A DNA stretch of 14,003 bases, taken from Oscillospiraceae bacterium (GTDB taxonomy: Bacteria > Bacillota > Clostridia > Oscillospirales > Ruminococcaceae). The stretch is taken from assembly GCA_003516865.1 (NCBI GenBank), contig DPBR01000056.1, positions 491 to 14,493 of the forward strand. Direction: 5' to 3'. The translations under genes were made by a program, and so were the position numbers. This document shows, in pieces, positions 1-7,287 of this stretch (position 1 is its first letter; each line of letters starts with the position of its first letter). The notes under the pieces were generated by a model. It saw nothing but the letters and a program-made list of their open reading frames with translations. It had not been told where the DNA came from and did no database searches.

Positions 1-97
1 AGAAAAAGGTCTTAAACCCCGCGGGAGCGACCGGAGCGCGGAGCGCGACGACTGTGAGCGAAGCGACCGACCGGAGCGCGGAGCGCGACATAACCCG
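1..97. repeat. Dispersed GC-rich intergenic repeat, copy 1 (cut by window edge)
   Basis: Positions 1-15 (agaaaaaggtcttaa) and the block gagcgcggagcgcgacgac (34-52) also occur, in the same order and orientation, in the copy at 3475-3540, and in inverted orientation at 3062-3127. The GC-rich block is partly duplicated at 73-89. The piece between the two shared blocks differs from the other copies. The unit lies just upstream of the trkA promoter, and no open reading frame across it looks like a protein. The left end is probably outside the window. Confidence 0.75.
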
Positions 98-147
98 CCG
101 TTTTGTCAAGGGTTTTGTTAAATTTTGCACGTTTCGCGCAAAGGTGA

Positions 148-176
148 TTGACAAGAACGGAAAAAAGGTGTATATT
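148..176 (+). promoter_or_regulatory. Sigma-A promoter of trkAH
   Basis: A perfect -35 box TTGACA (148-153) is followed after exactly 17 nt by TATATT (171-176). The expected transcription start, about 7 nt downstream, falls near 183. This coincides with an in-frame ATG at 183-185, which would therefore be leaderless, and so favours the TTG at 213 as the real trkA start. No riboswitch-like fold was recognised in the roughly 30-nt leader. Confidence 0.8.
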
Positions 177-212
177 ATTAATATGTATTTTGAAATAGGG
201 AGGATTTTTCTC

Positions 213-1568
213 TTGGATATAATTATTGTCGGCTGCGGAAAGGTCGGTCAGGCGCTCGCCGAGCAGCTCAACGAACAGGGCAGCAACATCACCGTTATCG
301 ATATGGACGCGGACAAAATTCACGCCGTAACCGCGCGCTGCGACGTTATGGGAATCGTCGGAAACGGCGCTACTCACCTCATTCAGCAGGAAGCGGGCAT
401 TCAGCGCGCAGATTTGCTTATCGCGGTCACAGGTTCGGACGAGCTTAACCTCCTCTGCTGTCTTATCGCGAAAAAAGCCGGAAACTGCCGCACAATCGCG
501 AGAGTACGCTCTCCGCAGTACAGCAGCGAAGCGCCGTTCCTCAAGGACGAACTCGGTCTTGCGATGGTCATAAATCCGGAGCTTGCCGCGGCGCAGGAAA
601 TCGCGCGTATACTGCGCTTTCCGTCCGCGACAAAAATCGAAACTTTCTCGCGCGGACGCGTCGAGCTGCTTAAATTCAGGCTTCCGGAGGACTGTCCGCT
701 CGCGGGGCTTGCCGTCAAGGAAATCGCTTCAAGGCTGCTCTGCGACGTGCTTGTCTGCACAATCGAGCGCGGAGATGAAGCTTATATTGCGAACGGCGAC
801 TTCGTTTTTGCGGAAAAGGACGTTATCTCAATCGTTGCTTCTCCCCAGAAAGCGAACGATTTCTTCCGCAAAATCAACTACAAGACAAATTCCGTCAAGG
901 ACGTTATCATCGCGGGCGGCGGCGAACTCGGTCACTATCTCACGGAAATCCTGCTGAAATCGGGTATTTCCGTCAAAATTATCGAGCAAAACCTCAAACG
1001 CTGCGAGGAGCTTTCCGAGCAATGGGACGACGTTACAGTAATCAACGGCGACGCTTCCGACCAAAATGTTCTCCTTGAAGCTGGGTTAAGAGAAACGGGC
1101 GCTTTCGTCGCACTTACAAATCTCGACGAGGAGAATATTATGCTCTCGCTTTTCGCCAAAAGCACGGGAAGCGCGAAGCTTGTCACCAAAATCAACCGGA
1201 TTGAGTTTGACGAGGTTATAAAGCACCTCGACCTCGATACCATAATTTATCCCAAAAACATCACGTCCGATACGATTATCCGCTATGTGCGCTCGTTTAA
1301 ACGCGCCGAAAGCAGCAACGTTGAGCGCGTCTATCAGTTTATCAAGGGCAAAGTCGAGGCTTCCGAATTCACGATAACCGACAAGGGCGCCGTTACCGAC
1401 ACACCGCTTATGGAGCTTAAACTCAAGCCCGGCGTTCTAGTTGCGGCAATTCTCCGCGACAAGAAGGTCATTATCCCACGCGGCTCGGACGTAATCCTCA
1501 CGGGCGATACCGTCGTTATCGTTTCAAATATCCTCGGTATTCACGATATCGCGGATATCCTCAAATAA
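213..1568 (+). CDS. trkA: Trk potassium uptake system regulatory subunit TrkA
   Basis: This is the cytoplasmic NAD-binding gating ring of the Trk/Ktr potassium channel, which controls the TrkH pore encoded next. From the chosen start the protein is 451 aa, the usual size of two-RCK TrkA. The first Rossmann fold opens at residue 2 with the glycine motif G7-C-G9-K-V-G12 and ends strand 2 in Asp30, as expected for NAD(H) binding. A TrkA-C domain follows. A second Rossmann domain starts near residue 230 (IIAGGGELG), followed by a second TrkA-C domain to the C-terminus. TTG at 213 is chosen because AGGGAGG (197-203) lies 9 nt upstream, the product then begins exactly at the conserved first beta strand, and the promoter places transcription start near 183. 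The ATG at 183 is the alternative. trkH follows after 14 nt. Confidence 0.95.
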   Translation: MDIIIVGCGKVGQALAEQLNEQGSNITVIDMDADKIHAVTARCDVMGIVGNGATHLIQQEAGIQRADLLIAVTGSDELNLLCCLIAKKAGNCRTIARVRSPQYSSEAPFLKDELGLAMVINPELAAAQEIARILRFPSATKIETFSRGRVELLKFRLPEDCPLAGLAVKEIASRLLCDVLVCTIERGDEAYIANGDFVFAEKDVISIVASPQKANDFFRKINYKTNSVKDVIIAGGGELGHYLTEILLKSGISVKIIEQNLKRCEELSEQWDDVTVINGDASDQNVLLEAGLRETGAFVALTNLDEENIMLSLFAKSTGSAKLVTKINRIEFDEVIKHLDLDTIIYPKNITSDTIIRYVRSFKRAESSNVERVYQFIKGKVEASEFTITDKGAVTDTPLMELKLKPGVLVAAILRDKKVIIPRGSDVILTGDTVVIVSNILGIHDIADILK

Positions 1569-1582
1569 AAGGTGCTCAAACT

Positions 1583-3022
1583 ATGAATTACAGAATGATA
1601 AGCTATGTCCTCGGCTGGATTATGGTATTTGAAGCGGCTTTTATGGCTGTTCCGCTGATAACCGCCGCCGTTTTCGCCGAGGGAAATTCCGCGCTCTGGT
1701 TCAGCGTTTCCGCTGCGGTCTGCCTTGTAATCGGCGGACTGCTTATTCTCGTCAAAAAACCGCAGAACAAACAGCTCTTTTCACGCGAGGGCTTTGTAAT
1801 CGTGGCGCTGAGCTGGATTTTGCTCTCGCTTTTCGGGGCGCTTCCGCTTTTCCTTTCGGGAGCGATACCGTATTTCATCGACGCGCTTTTTGAAACGGTT
1901 TCCGGCTTCACCACAACGGGCGCTTCTATCCTCTCGGACGTCGAGGCGCTTCCGAAATCTATGATTATGTGGCGAAGCTTTACGCATTGGGTGGGAGGTA
2001 TGGGCGTTCTCGTGTTTATAATGGCGTTTTTGCCGCTGTCGGGCGGTCAGAATATGCACATTATGAAAGCGGAATCCCCCGGACCGTCTGTAAGCAAGCT
2101 CGTTCCCCGCGTCAAAACAACCGCGCTTCTGCTTTACTCGATTTATTTCGTGCTCACGCTCGTTGAGTTCGTTTTGCTGCTCTGCGGCGGAATGACGGGA
2201 TTTGAAGCGCTCAACACCGCGTTTTCCACGGCGGGAACGGGCGGATTTGGTTTCTACAACGACAGTATGGCGAGATTTTCGCCGTACATTCAAATTGTAG
2301 TCACCGTGTTTATGCTGCTCTTTTCAATCAACTTCAACTCATATTTCTTCCTTATGAACAGAAAATTCCGCGACGCGTTCAACACGGAAGTCATCGTTTT
2401 CCTGCTTATCGTAACCGCGGCGGTCGCTATTCTCACATTCGACAACATCGACCTTTTTCCCGCTTCCGGCGACGCGCTCCGCCACTCGGCGTTTACCGTG
2501 GCTTCTCTTATCTCAACAACGGGATTTTCAACGGTTGACTTTAACGTCTGGTCGGAGCTTTCACGCACGATTATCATTATTATAATGTTCATCGGCGCGT
2601 GCGCGGGCAGCACGGGCGGCGGAATTAAGGTTTCGCGTATTATTATCCTGTTCAAGTCGCTCGGAAAAGAACTGCGCGTTATGGTTCACCCAAAACAGAT
2701 TAAAAAAATCAAAATCGACAAGCACCCCGTCGAGCACGAAACCGTGCGCTCCGTCTGCACTTATATGGTCGCGTATATCGTCGTTTTCGTGATTTCCCTC
2801 GTAATTATCTCCTTTGAAAACCACGACTTAATCACGAATTTCACCGCCGTGACCGCTACGATTAACAACGTTGGCCCCGGCCTTGACCTCGTTGGCCCTA
2901 CCGCAAATTTCTCCTTCTTCTCCATTCCATCAAAAATCGTCCTGATTTTCGATATGCTCGCAGGCCGACTCGAACTTTTCCCAATGCTTATGCTCTTTTC
3001 CCCCGCAACTTGGAAAAAATAA
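1583..3022 (+). CDS. trkH: Trk/Ktr potassium transporter membrane subunit TrkH
   Basis: This is the membrane pore of the potassium uptake system, 479 aa, hydrophobic throughout, with four repeated membrane-pore-membrane units typical of the SKT superfamily. The four selectivity-filter loops are visible: GFTTTGASI near residue 109, STAGTGGFG near 214, ISTTGFST near 311 and INNVGPGLD near 427. The C-terminus has the family ending (GRLELFPML...FSPATW). The ribosome binding site AAAGGTG (1568-1574) overlaps the last base of the trkA stop codon and lies 8 nt from the ATG, so the two genes are co-transcribed and probably translationally coupled. The complete length and all four filters suggest a functional pore. 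Confidence 0.96.
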   Translation: MNYRMISYVLGWIMVFEAAFMAVPLITAAVFAEGNSALWFSVSAAVCLVIGGLLILVKKPQNKQLFSREGFVIVALSWILLSLFGALPLFLSGAIPYFIDALFETVSGFTTTGASILSDVEALPKSMIMWRSFTHWVGGMGVLVFIMAFLPLSGGQNMHIMKAESPGPSVSKLVPRVKTTALLLYSIYFVLTLVEFVLLLCGGMTGFEALNTAFSTAGTGGFGFYNDSMARFSPYIQIVVTVFMLLFSINFNSYFFLMNRKFRDAFNTEVIVFLLIVTAAVAILTFDNIDLFPASGDALRHSAFTVASLISTTGFSTVDFNVWSELSRTIIIIIMFIGACAGSTGGGIKVSRIIILFKSLGKELRVMVHPKQIKKIKIDKHPVEHETVRSVCTYMVAYIVVFVISLVIISFENHDLITNFTAVTATINNVGPGLDLVGPTANFSFFSIPSKIVLIFDMLAGRLELFPMLMLFSPATWKK

Positions 3023-3061
3023 AAATTGCTTCGTTCCAGTGCCTCCGGCGGGGTCGCTTCG

Positions 3062-3127
3062 CTTCAGTCGTCGCGCTCCGCGCTCCAGTGCCTCCGGCGG
3101 CTTAAGACCTTTTTCTGAAGAAAAAGG
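3062..3127. repeat. Dispersed repeat, copy 2; left arm of a 66-bp perfect inverted repeat
   Basis: Base-by-base comparison shows this segment to be the exact reverse complement of 3475-3540. It contains the GC-rich block, a 16-bp element ccagtgcctccggcgg (3085-3100, also present at 3036-3051), and the start of a hairpin: CTTAAG, A, CCTTTTTC, loop TGAA, GAAAAAGG, C, CTTAAG at 3101-3134. The hairpin has no U-tract, so it does not look like an intrinsic terminator. It begins 40 bases after the trkH stop. Confidence 0.9.
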
Positions 3128-3185
3128 CCTTAAGAATCCAAAAAGACTTTTTAATTCCTTGGCAAAACTTCAAGTTTGCGATACC

Positions 3186-3233
3186 GCCCTATGCGCTAAG
3201 CAATCACACGGGAAGAACATACGAAGCTATGCC
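3186..3233. repeat. Inner inverted repeat, left arm (imperfect, 48 bp)
   Basis: Pairs imperfectly with 3346-3393. The best-matched parts are gccctatg (3186-3193 with 3386-3393), the 10-base core aacatacgaa (3216-3225 with 3354-3363) and ctatgcc (3227-3233 with 3346-3352). The middle of the arm has diverged. Its role is unknown. It looks like a second, older inverted copy nested inside the 66-bp inverted repeat. Confidence 0.7.
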
Positions 3234-3280
3234 TAGTCTGTTGCTCCACGAGATTTACGGGTATGTTTGCTAAATAAAAC

Positions 3281-3318
3281 AACGGGAGAACCAAAAATTC
3301 TCCCGTTTTTGTTTGTTG
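3281..3318. terminator. Bidirectional intrinsic terminator between trkH and galM
   Basis: A 10-bp perfect stem AACGGGAGAA (3281-3290) / TTCTCCCGTT (3298-3307) with a 7-nt loop is followed on the plus strand by TTTTTGTTTGTT. On the minus strand it is followed by TTGTTTTATTT. Both strands therefore carry a U-rich tail, which suits the convergent genes trkH (+) and galM (-). Confidence 0.85.
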
Positions 3319-3345
3319 TAATCAAGCACACGGAGCGCCTTACCG

Positions 3346-3393
3346 GGCATAGATTCGTATGTTTTACCTGAGTGAAAACTTGATTCATAGGGC
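3346..3393. repeat. Inner inverted repeat, right arm (imperfect, 48 bp)
   Basis: Imperfect reverse complement of 3186-3233; the core ttcgtatgtt is at 3354-3363 and catagggc at 3386-3393. Immediately to its right lie two short hairpins. One is at 3410-3438 (GACTTTTT with AAAAAGTC, inner CGC/GCG). The other is at 3453-3471 (AGAAAACC, loop TGC, GGTTTTCT). Confidence 0.7.
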
Positions 3394-3474
3394 TAGAGCC
3401 GCTAACTATGACTTTTTGCGCGAAGCGACAAAAAAGTCTTTTTAGTTCTTCCAGAAAACCTGCGGTTTTCTTTA

Positions 3475-3540
3475 CCTTTTTCTTCAGAAAAAGGTCTTAA
3501 GCCGCCGGAGGCACTGGAGCGCGGAGCGCGACGACTGAAG
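3475..3540. repeat. Dispersed repeat, copy 3; right arm of the 66-bp perfect inverted repeat
   Basis: Exact reverse complement of 3062-3127. It has the same orientation as copy 1 at 1-54, with which it shares agaaaaaggtcttaa and the GC-rich block. Its GC-rich half runs into the 40-bp tandem repeat beside galM. Confidence 0.9.
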
Positions 3541-3605
3541 GCGAAGCCGTCCACTAGAGCGCGAAGCGCGACGACTAAAGGCGAAGCCGTTCACTGAAGC
3601 GACCC
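3512..3605. repeat. 40-bp tandem repeat, about 2.3 units
   Basis: Units start with cact at 3512, 3552 and 3592, a period of exactly 40. Each full unit consists of a gagcgcgRagcgcgacgact-like block followed by aaggcgaagccgt. The second unit differs from the first at a few positions, and the third is cut off just before the galM stop codon. Confidence 0.85.
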
Positions 3606-3607
3606 CT

Positions 3608-4627
3608 TTACTTTGCGGAAAATTCGTAAACGGTGGTATAATCGTAGGTTTCTCCTGCTTTGAGGGTACAGCTTGGGAACTGCGGCTTGTTTGGGGTATC
3701 GGGGCAGAACTGAGCCTCAAAGCAAAGTCCGCCGTATTTCGGGTAGTGCTTTCCGCCCTTTCCGACCTCGTTCAAGCCTATTCCTATATAGAACTGCATC
3801 GCGGGGCTGTTTGTTTTCATTGTGAGCATAATTCCGCGGGTCTGCTCGTAAGCCTGCGCTGCAACGCGCATTTCTTTCTTCTCGCCGAGGAAGAAATTAT
3901 GGTCGTATCCGTTCGGAAGAAGCCCGTTATCCATATCCTTACGAACCGCTTTCGGCTCTCTGAAGTCAAACGCAGTTCCCGCAACATTGGCGAACTCGCC
4001 CGTGGGGATAAGTCCCGCGTCAACGGGAGTATACTTTTCCGCGTTTATCTCGACAATATGGTCGAGAACATCTCCGCAGCCCTCGCCTTTGAGGTTGAAA
4101 TAAGAGTGATTTGTGAAGTTCACAACCGTATCCTTGTCGGATTTCGCGGTATAATGAATTTCAACGGCGCTGTCTTTGAGCGTAAACATCACTCTGCAAA
4201 CAAGAGTTCCGGGGAAATTTTCCTCGCCGTCGGGGCTTGTATAACCGAAAGTTACGCTGTCGTCCGTAACCGCTTCAACCGTCCAGACGCGCTTGTTGAA
4301 CGAAATCGAACCGCCGTGAAGCGTATTTTCGCCGTTGTTTTTAAACAGCTTGTATTCCTTGCCGTTAAGCGTGAATTTCGCGCCGCCTATTCTGTTTGCA
4401 AAACGTCCGACGGTCGCGCCGTGCGAAGAATCGCCTTTCGCGTATCCTTCGAGCGTATCGTATCCGAGAACGACATCGGTCTTTTCGCCGTTCTTGTCGC
4501 GAACGACAATCGACTGAACGCACGCGCCAAGGCTGTGGAAACTCGCCTTGATTTTCTCGTTTTCAAGCGTTACAAGAAAGCATTTGTAGCCGTTGTAAAA
4601 GCCGTATTCCTTAATTTCAGACGCCAT
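3608..4627 (-). CDS. galM: Aldose 1-epimerase (mutarotase)
   Basis: Interconverts the alpha and beta anomers of aldoses such as galactose and glucose, at the entry of the Leloir pathway, in the cytoplasm. The product is 339 aa, the normal family length. Visible family motifs, numbered from the chosen start, are NRIGGAKF near 78, LHGG with His104, NFTNHSYFNLKG with the catalytic acid candidate His174, GYDHNFF with Asp242, and CFEAQFCPD with the catalytic base candidate Glu304. The start at 4627 is preferred over the ATG two codons upstream (4633). The ribosome binding site AAGGAG (4635-4640) is 7 nt from the former but only 1 nt from the latter. That site overlaps the mcp stop codon, so galM is co-transcribed with, and probably translationally coupled to, the chemoreceptor gene. 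Confidence 0.95.
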   Translation of the reverse strand: MASEIKEYGFYNGYKCFLVTLENEKIKASFHSLGACVQSIVVRDKNGEKTDVVLGYDTLEGYAKGDSSHGATVGRFANRIGGAKFTLNGKEYKLFKNNGENTLHGGSISFNKRVWTVEAVTDDSVTFGYTSPDGEENFPGTLVCRVMFTLKDSAVEIHYTAKSDKDTVVNFTNHSYFNLKGEGCGDVLDHIVEINAEKYTPVDAGLIPTGEFANVAGTAFDFREPKAVRKDMDNGLLPNGYDHNFFLGEKKEMRVAAQAYEQTRGIMLTMKTNSPAMQFYIGIGLNEVGKGGKHYPKYGGLCFEAQFCPDTPNKPQFPSCTLKAGETYDYTTVYEFSAK

Positions 4628-4638
4628 ACCCATTCTCC

Positions 4639-7005
4639 TTAATATTTATTATTGTCAAGTGTTATTGTCCTTTTAACTGGCTGCATTGTCGCCTTTGTGA
4701 CAGGCTCTCCGCCGGATTTAACAGCGGGCGCGGCTTCGTTCGTCTTTATCGCGGCGTGTTTCACGCTCGGCTGAGGCTTCTTTTCCGCGTTATCGTCAAG
4801 ATTTATGCTTGCAGGCTTTTTCGCGGCGGGAGCGGGCTTTGCGGGAGCTTTCGCGCTCGGCTGATGCTTCTTCTCCGCGTTATCGTCAAGATTTATGCTT
4901 GCAGGCTTTTTCGCGGCGGGAGCGGGCTTCGCGGGCGCTTTCACGCTCGGCTGAGGCTTCTTCTCCGCGTTATCGTCAAGATTTATGCTTGCAGGCTTTT
5001 TCGCGGCAGGAGCGGGCTTCGCGGGCGCTTTCACGCTCGGCTGAGGCTTCTTTTCCGCGTTATCGTCAAGATTTATGCTTGCAGGCTTTTTCGCGGCGGG
5101 AGCGGGCTTCGCGGGAGCATATTTCGGCTTGCTTTCCGAAATCGTGAACTTGTCAATCGTGCTGTGAAGCAGTTCAGCCTGAACCGCAAGCTCCTCCGAG
5201 CTGTCCGCGCACTCTCTCGCAGAGTCGCTTACCTGATTTACGGCAGCGGAAATGCTGTTCATTCCCACCAACACTTCCTTTACGCTTTCAGCCTGCTTTG
5301 TCGACGCTTCCGCGATATCGCCGACAACCCTCGACGTTGCGTCCGTCTTTTCAACAATCTTTCCGAGCGTTTCGGCGGTTTCGTTCGCAATAACCGTTCC
5401 GTGCTTTACGGAATCAATCGACGACTGAATAAGCCCCGTGGTCGTTTTGGCAGCCTGAGCGGTCTTTTCGGCAAGCTTTCCGACTTCTCCCGCAACAACG
5501 GCAAAGCCCTTGCCCGCCGCGCCTACTCTCGCAGCTTCAATCGACGCGTTTATAGAAAGTATGTTCGTCTGCTCGGAAATATCCTGAATTGTCTTGATAA
5601 TATTAGCAATCTTTGAGGACGTGCCGTTTATCTCGTTCATCGCTTCGAGCATATCGCCCATTTTTGCGTTGCCCTCGTTTACAAGCTCAAGACATTCCTT
5701 AGCCGTTCCGCTTGCCTGTCCGCACGCCTGCGCGTTGCTGTTAATCTCGTTGTAAACGGCGTTGAGGTTTTCATTAAGCTGAGATACGGTCGCGGACTGT
5801 TCCTCCGCCGCCGTCGAGAGAACCGCGGAGTTCCGCGACATCTCCTCCGAGCCGCTGCTTACCTGACGTCCCGCTTCCTCAACGTTTGCGACAACCGTTC
5901 TGATTGACTCGACAATCTTTTCAAGCGCTTCTTTCAGCGGAATAAAATCGCCCGTGTACTCGCCGTTCGGCTTTACGCAGAGATTGTTTGCGGCGATTTC
6001 CTCGGCTGTATGCCTGATATCGTTGATAATGGTGTTATTATAACCCGCCATTTTGTTTACCGCAGCCGAAAGCTGTCCCATATCGTCGTCTGAGCTGTGG
6101 TTTACCGGTTCTCCCGAAAGCACGCCGTTCGACATATCAACAAGCTTTTTACAAGCCTTTTCGAGAGGCTCTGTAACGGTCTTTTTAAAGTAGTAGTTTG
6201 AACTGAAACACAGCCCAATCATAATCAAAAGCGTTCCGATACTAAGGCGAATTGTGGAATTAAGTCCGCTGAAATAGCCGTTCGAGCTTTTTCTCACAAG
6301 AAGCGTCCAGTTCTCGCCGACTTCAAGTTTTCCCGCGCCATAGCAGTATCCGCCGTCTTGTATCGGGTCGATAACCGTCTGATTTTCCTCTTTGCAAACA
6401 TACTTTGAATAATCGCCGCTTGCCTCAGCTCCGGACGCGGAAACCACCTTTCCCTCCGGCGAAAGCAGAAAAGCGTCCGCAGACGACTGCGAAAGTATCG
6501 AATTGAGCTTTTCCGTTTTTGTGTTCGAGCAGAGAACAGTTCCCATTGATGTTTTAACGGCTATGTAAAAGCTTCCCGTAATACTGTCGGGAGTTGTAAT
6601 CACGCTTGAAGCGGAATTGAGCTTCGACTTCACCGCTTCGGGAATTTCGCCGCCGTAGCAAACGCCGTCCGCGTCCATAAAAACAAGGCTCAGCATTGTT
6701 TTGTCGAACGACATTATATTCTTGATGTGTTCTTCTTTCTGCTCGGCTGTTCCGGCGATAAACTCGTAATCATACGCGTGGTCGTTGACAAGAATTGTCA
6801 AATTATTAACGCCCGTCTTAACCGTTCCCGCGGAATTTTTGAGATTATCCTCGACGTCCTGTTTAATATTCGCCATCGCCTGATTATACTGTATTACAAT
6901 GCTAATAATCACGTTGATTACGGTCGCCAGCGTCATTATTACGCTCATAATCAAAATTCTGCCTTTAACAGTACGCGCCGCTCCAAGCTTACCGTCGTTT
7001 TTCAT
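4639..7005 (-). CDS. Methyl-accepting chemotaxis protein with tandem-repeat C-terminal tail
   Basis: A transmembrane chemoreceptor that should signal to CheA/CheW. It has 788 aa. The parts in order are: membrane segment near 16-39; extracellular sensor about 40-250, possibly Cache-like; second membrane segment about 250-274; HAMP region to about 330; and a long coiled-coil signalling domain. The signalling domain has the conserved hairpin tip near 476-505 ([18 protein letters not shown], then [16 protein letters not shown]). A tail follows, with four nearly identical 30-residue Ala/Pro/Lys-rich units (about 630-749), each containing SINLDDN. The last residues, TITLDNNKY, resemble that motif. 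No NWETF-type CheR-binding pentapeptide is present. The ligand is unknown; coupling to galM hints at a sugar. The ATG is preceded by GAGGG about 7 nt upstream and by a strong promoter. Confidence 0.93.
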   Translation of the reverse strand: MKNDGKLGAARTVKGRILIMSVIMTLATVINVIISIVIQYNQAMANIKQDVEDNLKNSAGTVKTGVNNLTILVNDHAYDYEFIAGTAEQKEEHIKNIMSFDKTMLSLVFMDADGVCYGGEIPEAVKSKLNSASSVITTPDSITGSFYIAVKTSMGTVLCSNTKTEKLNSILSQSSADAFLLSPEGKVVSASGAEASGDYSKYVCKEENQTVIDPIQDGGYCYGAGKLEVGENWTLLVRKSSNGYFSGLNSTIRLSIGTLLIMIGLCFSSNYYFKKTVTEPLEKACKKLVDMSNGVLSGEPVNHSSDDDMGQLSAAVNKMAGYNNTIINDIRHTAEEIAANNLCVKPNGEYTGDFIPLKEALEKIVESIRTVVANVEEAGRQVSSGSEEMSRNSAVLSTAAEEQSATVSQLNENLNAVYNEINSNAQACGQASGTAKECLELVNEGNAKMGDMLEAMNEINGTSSKIANIIKTIQDISEQTNILSINASIEAARVGAAGKGFAVVAGEVGKLAEKTAQAAKTTTGLIQSSIDSVKHGTVIANETAETLGKIVEKTDATSRVVGDIAEASTKQAESVKEVLVGMNSISAAVNQVSDSARECADSSEELAVQAELLHSTIDKFTISESKPKYAPAKPAPAAKKPASINLDDNAEKKPQPSVKAPAKPAPAAKKPASINLDDNAEKKPQPSVKAPAKPAPAAKKPASINLDDNAEKKHQPSAKAPAKPAPAAKKPASINLDDNAEKKPQPSVKHAAIKTNEAAPAVKSGGEPVTKATMQPVKRTITLDNNKY
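4760..5119 (-). repeat. 90-bp in-frame tandem repeat, four copies, inside mcp
   Basis: The string atttatgctt recurs at 4801, 4891, 4981 and 5071, a period of exactly 90 bases. The copies differ at only a few positions, for example a Pro-to-His and a Val-to-Ala change in the third copy in protein order. Each unit encodes 30 residues of the type [19 protein letters not shown] plus [11 protein letters not shown]. The near-identity suggests recent expansion, so copy number may vary between strains. Confidence 0.95.
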
Positions 7006-7065
7006 AAAAATCCCTCTTTCAATTTGTCAGAATTTATTAAATATGCACACCTTTTCCATAAATAT

Positions 7066-7094
7066 AATATACCACATTTTTCTGCAAAAGTCAA
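7066..7094 (-). promoter_or_regulatory. Sigma-A promoter of mcp-galM
   Basis: On the minus strand, TTGACT (7094-7089) is followed after 17 nt by TATATT (7071-7066). This gives an mRNA leader of about 55 nt before the mcp ATG at 7005. A sigma-D-type flagellar promoter was looked for in the same stretch and not seen. Confidence 0.75.
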
Positions 7095-7242
7095 CAGTTT
7101 TCCAAAGGCTGCTCCGCATAATTATTTTCGTTCAATCACGCAGCAGATTTTTCATCAGATTGTACAAAAACGACGAAGGAATACTTGATGTATTTACAGG
7201 AGTTTTCGAGCAATCCGACGGAAAAGATGCAAGTGAGTGAAT

Positions 7243-7280
7243 GAAAAAGGCGCAAGCCGGTAATTATGCGGCGCCGCCTT
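7243..7280 (-). terminator. Intrinsic terminator of dgt
   Basis: Read on the minus strand just after the dgt stop, AAGGCG (7280-7275) pairs with CGCCTT (7252-7247). An inner GCCG/CGGC pairing and a small internal loop extend the stem. The stem runs into a short U-tract (TTTTT, then CATT). The remaining 140 bases to the mcp promoter contain no clear gene. Confidence 0.7.
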
Positions 7281-7287
7281 AACTCTT

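Larger units (their letters stand above)
3023..3607. other. Gene-free, hairpin-rich region between convergent trkH and galM
   Basis: The 585 bases between the trkH stop and the galM stop hold no credible gene. The sequence is organised as an imperfect palindrome around a terminator. Outer arms are a 66-bp perfect inverted repeat (3062-3127 / 3475-3540). Inner arms are about 48 bp and imperfect (3186-3233 / 3346-3393). The terminator lies at 3281-3307. Several small hairpins (3101-3134, 3410-3438, 3453-3471) and a 40-bp tandem repeat next to galM fill the rest. The individual parts are listed separately. Confidence 0.85.

Noticed and set aside
54..212. N-terminal extension of trkA to an ATG at 54
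   Set aside because: It runs through the dispersed repeat and the trkA promoter, has no ribosome binding site, and adds residues unrelated to the TrkA family.
3101..3134. Hairpin after trkH considered as an intrinsic terminator
   Set aside because: Good stem (CCTTTTTC/GAAAAAGG plus CTTAAG arms) but no U-tract follows; the real terminator is at 3281-3318.
3039..3236. 65-codon plus-strand frame after trkH
   Set aside because: Made entirely of the intergenic repeat (Arg/Ser/Ala-rich translation), without a ribosome binding site; not a protein.
3746..4642. 298-codon plus-strand frame opposite galM
   Set aside because: Shadow of galM, which has all its catalytic residues on the minus strand.
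4760..5119. Regular 90-bp repeats considered as a CRISPR array
   Set aside because: The units are contiguous, nearly identical over their whole length, have no unique spacers and are in frame within the chemoreceptor gene.
4756..5616. Long plus-strand frame of 286 codons opposite mcp
   Set aside because: Antisense shadow of the 90-bp tandem repeat and the receptor signalling domain; Arg/Leu/Cys-rich and without a start signal.
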